16,620 nt of DNA. It comes from Actinomycetes bacterium. GTDB lineage: Bacteria; Actinomycetota; Acidimicrobiia; Acidimicrobiales; RAAP-2. Positions within the stretch are counted from its first letter, which is position 1; every line of letters starts with the position of its first letter. The notes under the pieces were generated by a model. It saw only the letters and a list, made by a program, of their open reading frames with translations, had not been told where the DNA came from and ran no database searches. Shown here in pieces: positions 7,276-16,309 of the stretch. The position numbers and the translations under genes are program-made. Location of the stretch: NCBI GenBank assembly GCA_021850345.1, contig JAJZMN010000055.1:1-16620 (forward strand), given 5' to 3'.

Positions 7276-8324
7276 ACCCTGCAGTCCAGGGCTACGCGGC
7301 TGCCGTCGTCGACATGCTGAGTGACGACGAGCGAGCCCGCCTCGTCGTCGATGTCGCCGCGGTCGACCGCCAGCTCACGAGGAACCCCGAGCTGCGCTCC
7401 GCGCTGACCGATGTCGGCGTGCCGGCGCGTGCGCGCCGCGGCGTGCTCGCGGAGCTCCTCGAGCACAAGGTGGGGGTGCCGGCGCAGCGGCTCTGCGCGT
7501 ACGCGGCGGGTGCGGTGCCTGCCCAAGAGGTGCCCGCGGCAATCACGTGGCTCGCGCACAGGCTTCGCCAGGTCCACGAGACGCCTGGGGCCGAGGAGCA
7601 GCCGCTCGGCCACGTGGCGGCACGGATGCGCGTCGGCGGCTACGCGGCGGCGCTTTTCGAGGACGTGCCGACGGCCGAGCTCGACGAGGTCGAGGACCAG
7701 CTCTTTCGGTTCGCCCGGATGGTCGCCGCCACGCCCGAGCTGCGCGGCGCGCTCGGCGACCGCGACTTGCCGGCCGGTGTCCGCCGGGCTGTCGTCGACG
7801 ACCTGCTCGCCGGCAAGGTCCACGCCGCGACGCTGCGGCTCGTCGACTACGCGGTCGTGGGCGGCAGGCCACGCGACATCGTGGGCACCCTCGACTGGCT
7901 GGTGGAGCAGACCGCGAGCGCTCGAGGATGGCGGGTGGCGAGGGTGCGCGCCGGCCAGCAGGTGACCGAGGACGAGCGCGGCAAGCTCGAGCGCACGCTA
8001 CGCGCGCTCGTCGGCGCGCCGGTCGAGCTCCAGGTGACCGTCGACCCGGCGTTGCTTGCAGGCGTGAACATCCAGATCGGGGACCTCCAGCTCGACGAGA
8101 CGGCTCGCGGGCGGCTCGATCGCCTGCGCGAGCACGTGACGATGGGCGGGTGGACAGACTTCGGCTTCTCGCACGCGGCGCTCGAAGCGCATCGTGGCGC
8201 GGCAGCGGGCGCGGCCGGCGGGCCAGCTTCGGGGACCCACGGGGCGAGACAGGTGGAGGGCCCGCAGGGCGGACAAGGCACACTGGGTGAAAAGCCCCAG
8301 GACACAGGGGGCACGAGGAGCTGA
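7272..8324 (+). CDS. atpH: ATP synthase subunit delta with duplicated N-terminal domain
   Basis: A 350-residue protein, about twice the usual 180. Residues 7-94 and 123-210 are two copies of the delta/OSCP N-terminal helical domain. They align without gaps, with about 29 of 88 identities; both begin GYAAA and share PELR-x-AL-x-D, PA-x-x-RR, LL-x-x-KV and RL-x-x-YA. Residues 211-288 form the delta C-terminal domain, with [19 protein letters not shown]. Residues 289-350 are a Gly/Ala-rich tail. The protein links b to the top of the alpha3beta3 head. The mycobacterial b-delta fusion also carries an extra delta-N-like domain before delta, but here b is a separate gene. Start GTG 7272 overlaps the atpF stop. 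Confidence 0.92.
   Translation: MNPAVQGYAAAVVDMLSDDERARLVVDVAAVDRQLTRNPELRSALTDVGVPARARRGVLAELLEHKVGVPAQRLCAYAAGAVPAQEVPAAITWLAHRLRQVHETPGAEEQPLGHVAARMRVGGYAAALFEDVPTAELDEVEDQLFRFARMVAATPELRGALGDRDLPAGVRRAVVDDLLAGKVHAATLRLVDYAVVGGRPRDIVGTLDWLVEQTASARGWRVARVRAGQQVTEDERGKLERTLRALVGAPVELQVTVDPALLAGVNIQIGDLQLDETARGRLDRLREHVTMGGWTDFGFSHAALEAHRGAAAGAAGGPASGTHGARQVEGPQGGQGTLGEKPQDTGGTRS
8315..8320 (+). promoter_or_regulatory. Ribosome binding site setting the atpA start
   Basis: GAGGAG lies 5 nt before ATG 8326 and decides against the longer in-frame opening at 8194, which would add 44 unrelated residues overlapping the atpH tail. Confidence 0.7.
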
Positions 8325-8325
8325 C

Positions 8326-9849
8326 ATGTCAGAGCTGACGATCGACGCCAACGAGATCACCGAGGCGCTGCGGCGCCACGTCGCCGACTACGTGCCCTCG
8401 GTGGGCGCCGAGCAGATCGGCCGCATCGTGGAGGTGGGGGACGGCATCGCGAGGGTGTCGGGGCTGCCGAACGCAGCGGTGAACGAGTTGCTCGAGTTCG
8501 AAGACGGCACCCTCGGGCTCGCGCTGAACCTGGACGAGGACACCATCGGCGCGGTCGTCCTGGGCGAGGTCGATACCCTCCAAGAGGAGCAGGCGGTGAA
8601 GGCCACCGGCCGGATCCTCTCGGTACCGGTCGGGGACGCGCTGCTCGGGCGGGTGGTGAACGCGTTGGGCGAGCCGCTCGACGGCAAGGGCCCGGTCGTG
8701 ACCGAGACCACGCGCCGGATGGAGGTGCAGGCGCCGGGCATCGTCGGGCGCCAGCCCGTCTCCGAGCCGCTCCAGACTGGGATCAAGGCGATTGACGCCA
8801 TGACCCCCATCGGGCGGGGCCAGCGCGAGCTCATCATCGGCGACCGCAAGACCGGCAAGACCACGATCGCCGTCGACACGATCCTGAATCAGCGCGACAC
8901 GGGCGTGAAGTGCATCTACGTCGCGGTGGGGCAGAAGAACTCGTCGGTCGCCCAGACCGTGAGCACGCTCGAGAGCCACGGCGCCCTCGACTACACGGTC
9001 GTCGTGGTGGCCTCCGCCGGTGACCCCGCGCCCTACAAGTACCTGGCGCCCTACGCCGGGTGCGCGATGGGCCAGCACTGGATGGAGAGCGGCGAGGCAG
9101 CGCTCATCGTCTACGACGACCTCTCCAAGCAGGCGGAGGCGTACCGGCAGATCTCCCTCCTGCTCCGTCGCCCGCCGGGCCGCGAGGCCTACCCCGGCGA
9201 CGTCTTCTACCTTCACAGCCGCCTCCTCGAGCGTGCGGCCAAGCTCTCCGAGGCGCTCGGTGGCGGTTCGCTGACGGCCCTCCCGATCATCGAGACCAAG
9301 GCCGGCGACATCTCGGCGTACATCCCGACGAACGTCATCTCGATCACCGACGGGCAGGTGTTCTTGGAGTCGGACCTCTTCTATGCGGGCGTCCGGCCGG
9401 CCATCAACGTCGGGAACTCGGTGTCCCGTGTGGGTGGCGCAGCGCAGCTGCGGGCGATGCGGTCGGTGTCGGGAACCTTGAAGCTGGACCTCGCCCAGTT
9501 CCGCGAGCTCGAGGCGTTCGCCACCTTCGGATCCGAGCTCGACCGGATCTCCCAGGCGCAACTCGACCGCGGCTACCGGCTCACCGAGCTCTTGAAGCAG
9601 CCGCAGAACGAGCCGATCCCGGTCGAAGAGCAGGTCATCGTGATCTATGCCGGCACCCACGGCTGGGCCGACTCGGTGCCGGTGGAGCAGACGCGCCGCT
9701 TCGAGACCGAACTGCGCGAGTACATGCGTGCCAACCACGCCGAGCTCCTCTCGGAGCTCCGTTCCACGGGCAAGCTCCCCGAGGAGTCCGAGCTCGACGC
9801 GGCGATGCGGAGCTTCCTCGAGGGGTTCGACACTGGGAAGGTCGACTGA
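8326..9849 (+). CDS. atpA: ATP synthase subunit alpha
   Basis: A 507-residue non-catalytic nucleotide-binding subunit of F1. It has the Walker A motif GDRKTGKTT (172-180, Lys178), [33 protein letters not shown] as Walker B region, [20 protein letters not shown] and the [10 protein letters not shown] loop carrying the arginine finger. The segment before this loop reads [10 protein letters not shown], with Asn in place of the more common hydrophobic residue. Length is normal and the C-terminus ends in [11 protein letters not shown]; the mycobacterial C-terminal extension of about 35 residues is lacking. The start lies 1 nt after the atpH stop and the stop lies 3 nt before atpG. Confidence 0.97.
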   Translation: MSELTIDANEITEALRRHVADYVPSVGAEQIGRIVEVGDGIARVSGLPNAAVNELLEFEDGTLGLALNLDEDTIGAVVLGEVDTLQEEQAVKATGRILSVPVGDALLGRVVNALGEPLDGKGPVVTETTRRMEVQAPGIVGRQPVSEPLQTGIKAIDAMTPIGRGQRELIIGDRKTGKTTIAVDTILNQRDTGVKCIYVAVGQKNSSVAQTVSTLESHGALDYTVVVVASAGDPAPYKYLAPYAGCAMGQHWMESGEAALIVYDDLSKQAEAYRQISLLLRRPPGREAYPGDVFYLHSRLLERAAKLSEALGGGSLTALPIIETKAGDISAYIPTNVISITDGQVFLESDLFYAGVRPAINVGNSVSRVGGAAQLRAMRSVSGTLKLDLAQFRELEAFATFGSELDRISQAQLDRGYRLTELLKQPQNEPIPVEEQVIVIYAGTHGWADSVPVEQTRRFETELREYMRANHAELLSELRSTGKLPEESELDAAMRSFLEGFDTGKVD

Positions 9850-9852
9850 GCC

Positions 9853-12220
<2,368 letters not shown>

Positions 12221-12221
<1 letters not shown>

Positions 12222-12751
12222 TGCCCGACGGCACCTTCGCGGTGTCGGTCCTGACGCCCGTGGCCGAGCTTTTTCGGGCCGACGCCCGCGCGCTCGTCCT
12301 GCGCAGCTCGGACGGCGATCTCACGATCCTCGACGGTCATACCCCGATCGTCACCGACGTGGCGCCAGGCGAGGTCCGCGTCGACCTGCCCGAGGGTGAT
12401 CCCGTGCGCCTCGCTGTCCACGGCGGCTACCTGCACGTCGAGACGGGTCCGGGCCTCGACGGTGGCGAGGGTCGCAGCACCCGGGCGACGCTGCTCGCCG
12501 GGATCGCGGAGCTCGCGACCGCGATCGACGTGCCCCGAGCCGAGCGTGCCCGGGCGGCGGCCGAGGCCCGCGTGGAGGAGCTGCGTGCCGTGACGGGTCG
12601 GGGTGAAGGGACCGCCGCGCGTGCCGAAGGCACCAGTGGAGGCGGCGACGTCGCTCCGACGCCCGAGGAGATCGAGCTGGCGCAAGCCGAGGCGGACCTG
12701 CGGCGCGCTGAGGTGCGCCTGGAGGTCGCCGGCGCGACGACGTCGGCCTGA
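12221..12751 (+). CDS. atpC: ATP synthase subunit epsilon, enlarged by low-complexity insertions
   Basis: A 176-residue subunit; relatives have about 120-140. The N-terminal beta-sandwich is clear (FAVSVLTPVAELFRADARAL, DGDLTILDGHTPIVTDVAPG, HGGYLHVE). A Gly-rich stretch (GPGLDGGEGRSTR, about 75-87) separates the last strands. The two C-terminal helices, RAERARAAAEARVEELRAV and ELAQAEADLRRAEVRLEVA, are split by an insertion rich in Gly, Ala and Thr (about 125-147). Epsilon contacts gamma and the c-ring and in many bacteria inhibits ATP hydrolysis. It ends the operon; the next gene converges on it 15 nt away. Confidence 0.9.
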
Positions 12752-12766
12752 TCCTTGCCGATCCGA

Positions 12767-13927
12767 TCAGGATCTCGTCGCGCCCGCTCGGCGGAAGTAG
12801 CGGCTGAGCGTCTCCCCCTGGCGCTGGTATGACGAGCCGATGGTCGTGCCGTAGAGGATCTCCGGCGCCTCGAGCATGTGCTCGAAAGTGAGCTTGCACA
12901 CCGCTTGCCCGTGCTCGATCATGAACGGGACGTCGTGTGCTCGCACTTCGAGCGCTGCGCGTGAGCCGCGGAAGGCCCCGGCGGGGTCGAACCCGAAGCC
13001 GGGGTCGAAGAACCCCGCGTAGTGAGTCCTGAGCTCGCCGCTCGTTGGGTCGTAGGCGGTCATCTCGGCGGCGAGGTCTGGCGGTACCGAGACGGCATCG
13101 TCGGACATGAGGAGGTAGAACTTGTTGGGCGAGAGCACCAGCCGGTCGCCGCGCTCGTGCACCACCGGGCTGAAGAAGGCCTCGGGGTCGAGCGCGCCGG
13201 CCCGCTGGAGGTCGAGGAGCGGGGCGTGCTCGCGGGCCGAGTACCCTACCCGGCCACGCTCGTCGCCGTGTAGGTCGAGGCCGAGGAAGAGGCCGTTCGA
13301 GAGCACCAGCTCGTCGGTCGGCACGGGTCTGTCGCCTCGGTAGAGGAGCGGCTGGCGGTCGTGCACCTCGCGGATGTCTGTGTCGTCGAGGGTGGGCCGC
13401 CCGATGGCGAGGCGCAGCTGGTTCAGCGTGAGGTCCTCTCCTACCTTGATCGCGAAGGAGAGCGGCACGACTTCGAGGTACAAGGCGCCGTCGTAGCCGT
13501 TGGCAATCTCATCGAAGCGTTCGCTGCGGTCCGTCACGACCCGGGTGAACACGTCGATACGCCCCGTCGAGCTCTTGGGGTTCGCCTTGGCGCGCAGTCC
13601 CTCGGGCAGGTGGAGGCGCTCCTTCAGCTCGATCAGGTACGGATGACCGACCTCGAGCATGGCGCCCCGACGGAGGTCGATCTCGTCGAGCGTGTACTCC
13701 TCGAGCTTGCTCGCGACGGTCTCGCGTCCGGGAAGGAAGCTGCAGCGGATCCGTACGGCGGTCTCACCGAGACGCAGATCGAGGCTGGCGGGCTGGACGT
13801 TCTCGGGCGGGATCTTGAAGCGACCGGCGTCGATGTACCCGGCCCTGATCGCATGTTCGATGTGCTGGCCGGGGAGGACCCCGCGACCGCTGCGGGGAAT
13901 GCTCGAATCGGTGCCAGGTCCGGCCAT
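12767..13927 (-). CDS. dcd: 2'-deoxycytidine 5'-triphosphate deaminase, double-domain type
   Basis: A 386-residue protein made of two dUTPase/Dcd-like halves, the long form known from many alphaproteobacteria rather than the short 190-residue Dcd. The first half has ANPKSSTGRIDVF, with Ser119-Ser120 and Arg123, and YLEVVPLSF with Glu152, matching the substrate-contact SSxxR and the proton-shuttling Glu of dCTP deaminases. The second half has GFFDPGFGF, ALEVRAHDVPFMIEHGQAV and a C-terminal GSSYQRQGETLSRYF. It would deaminate dCTP to dUTP in the cytoplasm for dTMP synthesis. The reading frame continues open far upstream of ATG 13927, but that part is the shadow of the PEBP and membrane-protein genes; homology begins after RSGRGVLPGQHIEHAI. 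It converges with atpC. Confidence 0.9.
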   Translation of the reverse strand: MAGPGTDSSIPRSGRGVLPGQHIEHAIRAGYIDAGRFKIPPENVQPASLDLRLGETAVRIRCSFLPGRETVASKLEEYTLDEIDLRRGAMLEVGHPYLIELKERLHLPEGLRAKANPKSSTGRIDVFTRVVTDRSERFDEIANGYDGALYLEVVPLSFAIKVGEDLTLNQLRLAIGRPTLDDTDIREVHDRQPLLYRGDRPVPTDELVLSNGLFLGLDLHGDERGRVGYSAREHAPLLDLQRAGALDPEAFFSPVVHERGDRLVLSPNKFYLLMSDDAVSVPPDLAAEMTAYDPTSGELRTHYAGFFDPGFGFDPAGAFRGSRAALEVRAHDVPFMIEHGQAVCKLTFEHMLEAPEILYGTTIGSSYQRQGETLSRYFRRAGATRS

Positions 13928-13933
13928 CGGCGA

Positions 13934-13939
13934 ATGATA
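13934..13939 (-). promoter_or_regulatory. -10 element candidate of dcd (leaderless geometry)
   Basis: On the minus strand TATCAT (5/6 to TATAAT) is followed by 6 nt and the ATG at 13927, so the predicted +1 coincides with the start codon. No clear -35 hexamer is seen at 16-18 nt and there is no Shine-Dalgarno sequence. Confidence 0.45.
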
Positions 13940-14008
13940 GGCACGGTGTCCGGCGGTTCGTCGGTACGGTGTCGGCGGTAGGGCCCGTGACGACCAGGAG
14001 GAGAGACC

Positions 14009-14494
14009 ATGGCAGAGATCACCGTGCGAAGCGAGCAATTCGACGACGGAGGGACGATCCCCTCCTCGGCGGCTCACTCGATGGCCGGCGGGGACAACAA
14101 GAGCCCGCAGCTCTCTTGGCAAGGCGTTCCGTCGGGGACCAAGAGCCTGGCGATCACCTGCTGGGACCCCGACGCGCCGACGACCGTCGGCTTCTCGCAC
14201 TGGGTGCGTGTCGGCATGCCGGCGTCGATCACGTCGCTCGCCGAGGGCGCGGGTACCGAGTCGGGGGAGTGGACCGACGGTCTGACGGACTGGGGCGATA
14301 CGGGATACGGAGGGATGGCGCCGCCCCCCGGTGACCCGCCGCACCACTACCAGTTCACCGTCTACGCGTTGGACGCGCAGGCCAAGGAGCTCGGGCTCGA
14401 CGAGCACGCGACGTACGCGAAATTCCGTTTCCTGTCCCGCGGGCACGTCCTCGCCTCCGGGACGCTCACCGGACGCTTCGCCGTCGACGCCTGA
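14009..14494 (+). CDS. YbhB/YbcL-family phosphatidylethanolamine-binding protein (Raf-kinase-inhibitor-like)
   Basis: A 161-residue PEBP-fold protein without signal peptide, so cytoplasmic. Motifs in order: GGDNKSPQLSWQGVPSGTKS, ITCWDPDAPTTVGFSHWV with the DPDAP and HW ligand-pocket residues, GYGGMAPPPGDPPHHYQFTV, YALDAQAKELGL and a C-terminal VLASGTLTGRF strand. Bacterial members bind small anionic or phospholipid-like ligands, but their role is not firmly known. ATG 14009 has AGGAGGAG about 6 nt upstream. It is divergent from dcd with 81 nt between starts. A TACGGT hexamer at 13965-13970 could be its -10, without a clear -35. Confidence 0.92.
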   Translation: MAEITVRSEQFDDGGTIPSSAAHSMAGGDNKSPQLSWQGVPSGTKSLAITCWDPDAPTTVGFSHWVRVGMPASITSLAEGAGTESGEWTDGLTDWGDTGYGGMAPPPGDPPHHYQFTVYALDAQAKELGLDEHATYAKFRFLSRGHVLASGTLTGRFAVDA

Positions 14495-14522
14495 TCGTCG
14501 GCTCGTTGCGCCTCCGAGCTGT

Positions 14523-14537
14523 CGCTGCTCAGCAGCG
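14523..14537. terminator. Weak hairpin downstream of the PEBP gene
   Basis: CGCTGC (14523-14528) and GCAGCG (14532-14537) pair around a 3-nt loop, 29 nt after the PEBP stop, with no T-run. The rest of the 193-nt spacer 14495-14687 shows no gene or clear promoter. Confidence 0.2.
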
Positions 14538-14673
14538 TCGCGGGTGCGCTCAACCCCGGATGCACGGCGTCGCGCGGGCCGAACCCGAGTTGGAAACGTG
14601 TTTCGCCCGTTCGCCACGGGGGGTACGTCGCGCGCGGACGAGGAGCTGCGAGCGCGGATCTCGCAGGCTTGGC

Positions 14674-14680
14674 AAGGAGG
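14674..14680 (+). promoter_or_regulatory. Ribosome binding site setting the start of the membrane protein
   Basis: AAGGAGG lies 7 nt before ATG 14688, an optimal site. It decides against the much longer open frame that starts inside the PEBP gene at 14331. Confidence 0.75.
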
Positions 14681-14687
14681 ATCCCTT

Positions 14688-15494
14688 ATGGTGGCGAGGC
14701 AGTACACCACAACACCGGGCGTCGCCCAGGCGCCTGCGACCCGACTGGTGCGTGCGGAGACAACCGTTGCGCCGCGACCGGTCGTTGCTTTGAGCGTCGT
14801 GCTCTTCGCGATCATCGCGATCGTGGTGGCGGCGTGGGGAGCGGCGGCGCCATTCGCCGGGCCGGACTTCGGCTTCGTGGCCGATCGCTTCGGCGCGTGG
14901 CAGTGGTCGACGACGAGCGCGGTGCTGGCACTGGCGCCAGGGGCGCTCGCGCTGCTCGCAGGAATCTGGGTGCTCATGGCTGCGCTCCGGCCCTCGTACG
15001 GCAGGCGCCCCGACTTGTGGGTGCTCGGCCTCATCGTCGCTGCATGCGGCGCGTGGTTCGTCGTCGGCCAGTACGTGTGGCCCGTCGTGGACGCGCGGAT
15101 CTTCATCGCCCCCTCCGGTGCGAACCACTTCATGTGGAAGGAGCTGTGCTTCGCAGTCGGCCCGGGCGTGATCCTCGTTCTCTGCGGTGCGGTGTTCATG
15201 GGCTGGGCGGTTCGTCGGCAGCTTGCCGTCGTCGCCGAGCGGACAGGGGGCGCCGGGGGCGCAGTGGCACCGGCCACGACGCCGGTCGCACCGGCGGCCC
15301 GCACTCTGGCGACCGCCGCGCCGACCCCGGTGACCACCGCGACAGGACCAACCGGCACCATGGCACCGGGAGCGCCCGCGCGGGCACCGGGAGTGCCCGC
15401 GCGCACGACGTCCGAGCGCCCGGTCGCCGAGCGACCGGGCACTGATCGCCCGGTCGCTCCCACAGACCTTCCGCCACCCGCCCCCTCCGCCTGA
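14688..15494 (+). CDS. Four-helix membrane protein with Ala/Pro/Thr-rich tail, function unknown
   Basis: A 268-residue protein I cannot assign to a named family. After a 30-residue N-terminal cytoplasmic-type segment, hydrophobic helices lie at about 31-53, 77-99, 110-132 and 153-175. The loop between helices 1 and 2 has PFAGPDFGFVADRFGAWQW, rich in aromatic residues and Gly. The loop between helices 3 and 4 has YVWPVVDARIF and FMWKELCF. After helix 4 an Arg-containing turn (AVRRQL) suggests the C-terminus is inside. Residues 184-268 are low-complexity Ala/Pro/Thr/Arg with short repeats. No enzymatic motif is visible. It lies on the same strand as the PEBP gene but 193 nt downstream, so a separate transcript is likely. 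Confidence 0.8.
   Translation: MVARQYTTTPGVAQAPATRLVRAETTVAPRPVVALSVVLFAIIAIVVAAWGAAAPFAGPDFGFVADRFGAWQWSTTSAVLALAPGALALLAGIWVLMAALRPSYGRRPDLWVLGLIVAACGAWFVVGQYVWPVVDARIFIAPSGANHFMWKELCFAVGPGVILVLCGAVFMGWAVRRQLAVVAERTGGAGGAVAPATTPVAPAARTLATAAPTPVTTATGPTGTMAPGAPARAPGVPARTTSERPVAERPGTDRPVAPTDLPPPAPSA
15363..15403 (+). repeat. 21-bp tandem direct repeat in the coding tail of the membrane protein
   Basis: Two copies (15363-15382 and 15384-15403) match at 19 of 20 bases with a 21-bp period, coding for APGAPAR and APGVPAR. The period of seven codons keeps the frame. Confidence 0.7.
15418..15457. repeat. Inverted repeat plus third direct copy inside the membrane-protein tail
   Basis: GCCCGGTCGC (15418-15427) and its reverse complement GCGACCGGGC (15431-15440) form a 10-bp stem with a 3-nt loop. 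GCCCGGTCGC occurs again at 15448-15457, so either copy could pair with the middle arm. Confidence 0.65.
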
Positions 15495-15498
15495 GTCT

Positions 15499-15527
15499 GC
15501 ACCGGTCGGTGAGAGATCGGCCGGTGC
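15499..15527 (+). terminator. First terminator-like hairpin after the membrane protein gene
   Basis: GCACCGGTCG (15499-15508) pairs with CGGCCGGTGC (15518-15527), 10 bp with one G-U pair, around the 9-nt loop GTGAGAGAT. It starts 5 nt after the stop codon. Confidence 0.6.
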
Positions 15528-15550
15528 GCGAGGACCAGCTCGAGACCGAA

Positions 15551-15587
15551 GCGAGAACGCCGCGACTATCGGCCGCGGCGTTCTCGC
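15551..15587 (+). terminator. Second, perfect 14-bp terminator-like hairpin
   Basis: GCGAGAACGCCGCG (15551-15564) and CGCGGCGTTCTCGC (15574-15587) are exact reverse complements around a 9-nt loop. With no T-tract it resembles the I-shaped terminators of GC-rich actinobacteria. It lies 57 nt after the stop, behind the first hairpin. Confidence 0.7.
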
Positions 15588-15624
15588 GTGTCCGCCGCGG
15601 ACCGCCACTTTCCCCCCGTGTTCC

Positions 15625-15653
15625 TTGCTGCAGCCGACGTGGCGGCATACAGT
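15625..15653 (+). promoter_or_regulatory. Promoter candidate upstream of the sedolisin remnant
   Basis: TTGCTG (15625-15630), a 17-nt spacer and TACAGT (15648-15653, fits TANNNT) lie about 84 nt before the remnant's ribosome site. The -35 match is only 3/6. Confidence 0.3.
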
Positions 15654-15724
15654 CGCCTGCCACAGGCACCGTGCCGCGCCCCGGCAGGCCCGGGCGCATG
15701 GGATGGGCTGAGCGCAGTAGCGAC

Positions 15725-15730
15725 AGGAGG
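15725..15730 (+). promoter_or_regulatory. Ribosome binding site of the sedolisin remnant
   Basis: AGGAGG lies 6 nt before ATG 15737, an ideal distance, but that ATG opens only MRASSR before a stop. GTG 15741, 10 nt away, opens the frame with protease similarity. Confidence 0.6.
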
Positions 15731-15736
15731 GGGAGC

Positions 15737-16223
15737 ATGCGTGCATCGAGTCGATGACTCGCGCGCACTGCCTGACCTGTCGGCCGACGCCGACCCGTTC
15801 AGCGGGTACCTCGCCTATGGTCCTGCAACAACAACGACAGCCATGGGTCTCGGCGGCGGTTGGGGCGGCACGAGCTTCGTCGGACCGCAGCTGAACGGGG
15901 CGACGGCGGTGATCGAGTCGGTTTTGCACCACAGGGTCGGGTTCTGGAACCCGTCCATCTACTCCTTCGCCAAGCAGAAGAGCTCGCCGTTCACCACGCT
16001 CGACCAGTCAGGGACGCAGAACGACAATCTCTTCTACACCGGCACGCCGGGCACCGTGTACAACCCGGCAAGCGGGCTCGGGGTGCCGAACCTTGCGGCG
16101 CTTGCGTCCGACTTCGGCGCGGCGCTCCGGGGCCAGACACCCCATGGCGGTGTGCGCGGCAACCCGCCGGGGACAGGGAACCCCCGTGGCCACGGGCATG
16201 GGGGGAGCCCGCCGCACGGTTAG
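15737..16223 (+). pseudogene. Sedolisin (S53 family serine-carboxyl peptidase) remnant, N-terminal two-thirds missing
   Basis: The frame ending at TAG 16221-16223 codes for the C-terminal part of an S53 protease: RALPDLSADADPFSGY, then WGGTSFVGPQLNGATAV with the catalytic Ser (codon 15873-15875), HRVGFWNPSIYSFA, and TGTPGTVYNPASGLGVPNL near the calcium-site region. The pro-domain and the part with the catalytic Glu and Asp are absent; full-length enzymes are several hundred residues longer. A good ribosome site serves ATG 15737, whose frame codes MRASSR and stops at TGA 15755-15757; similarity starts in another frame at about 15759. This looks like an internal deletion that kept the original start and the 3' end. 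From GTG 15741 a 160-residue product could still be made, but it could not be an active protease. The last 30 residues are Gly/Pro/His-rich. Confidence 0.75.
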
Positions 16224-16227
16224 CGCC

Positions 16228-16277
16228 GAGCAGGCACGGCAGTGCCGGGCGGGGCCGTCCTCCCGCCCGGCCTGCTC
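16228..16277. terminator. Strong nested hairpin between convergent genes
   Basis: Inner arms GCCGGGCGGG (16244-16253) and CCCGCCCGGC (16262-16271) pair perfectly around an 8-nt loop. Outer arms GAGCAGG (16228-16234) and CCTGCTC (16271-16277) can extend the structure. It lies 5 nt after the sedolisin-remnant stop and about 33 nt after the minus-strand gene's stop, so it can serve both directions. Confidence 0.65.
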
Positions 16278-16309
16278 GCCTCGTGTGGATCGGGCCGGCC
16301 GTTCCACGC

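Noticed and set aside
12752..12785. GATCC/GGATC short inverted repeats after atpC as an operon terminator
   Set aside because: Stems of only 5 bp that overlap the dcd stop region; too weak to support.
14331..14687. Upstream extension of the membrane protein into the PEBP gene
   Set aside because: Overlaps the PEBP gene in another frame; AAGGAGG 7 nt before ATG 14688 marks the true start.
13928..15502. Apparent 525-residue N-terminal extension of the dCTP deaminase on the minus strand
   Set aside because: It is the reverse complement of the PEBP and membrane-protein genes, both of which have good ribosome sites and motifs; deaminase homology begins after 13927.
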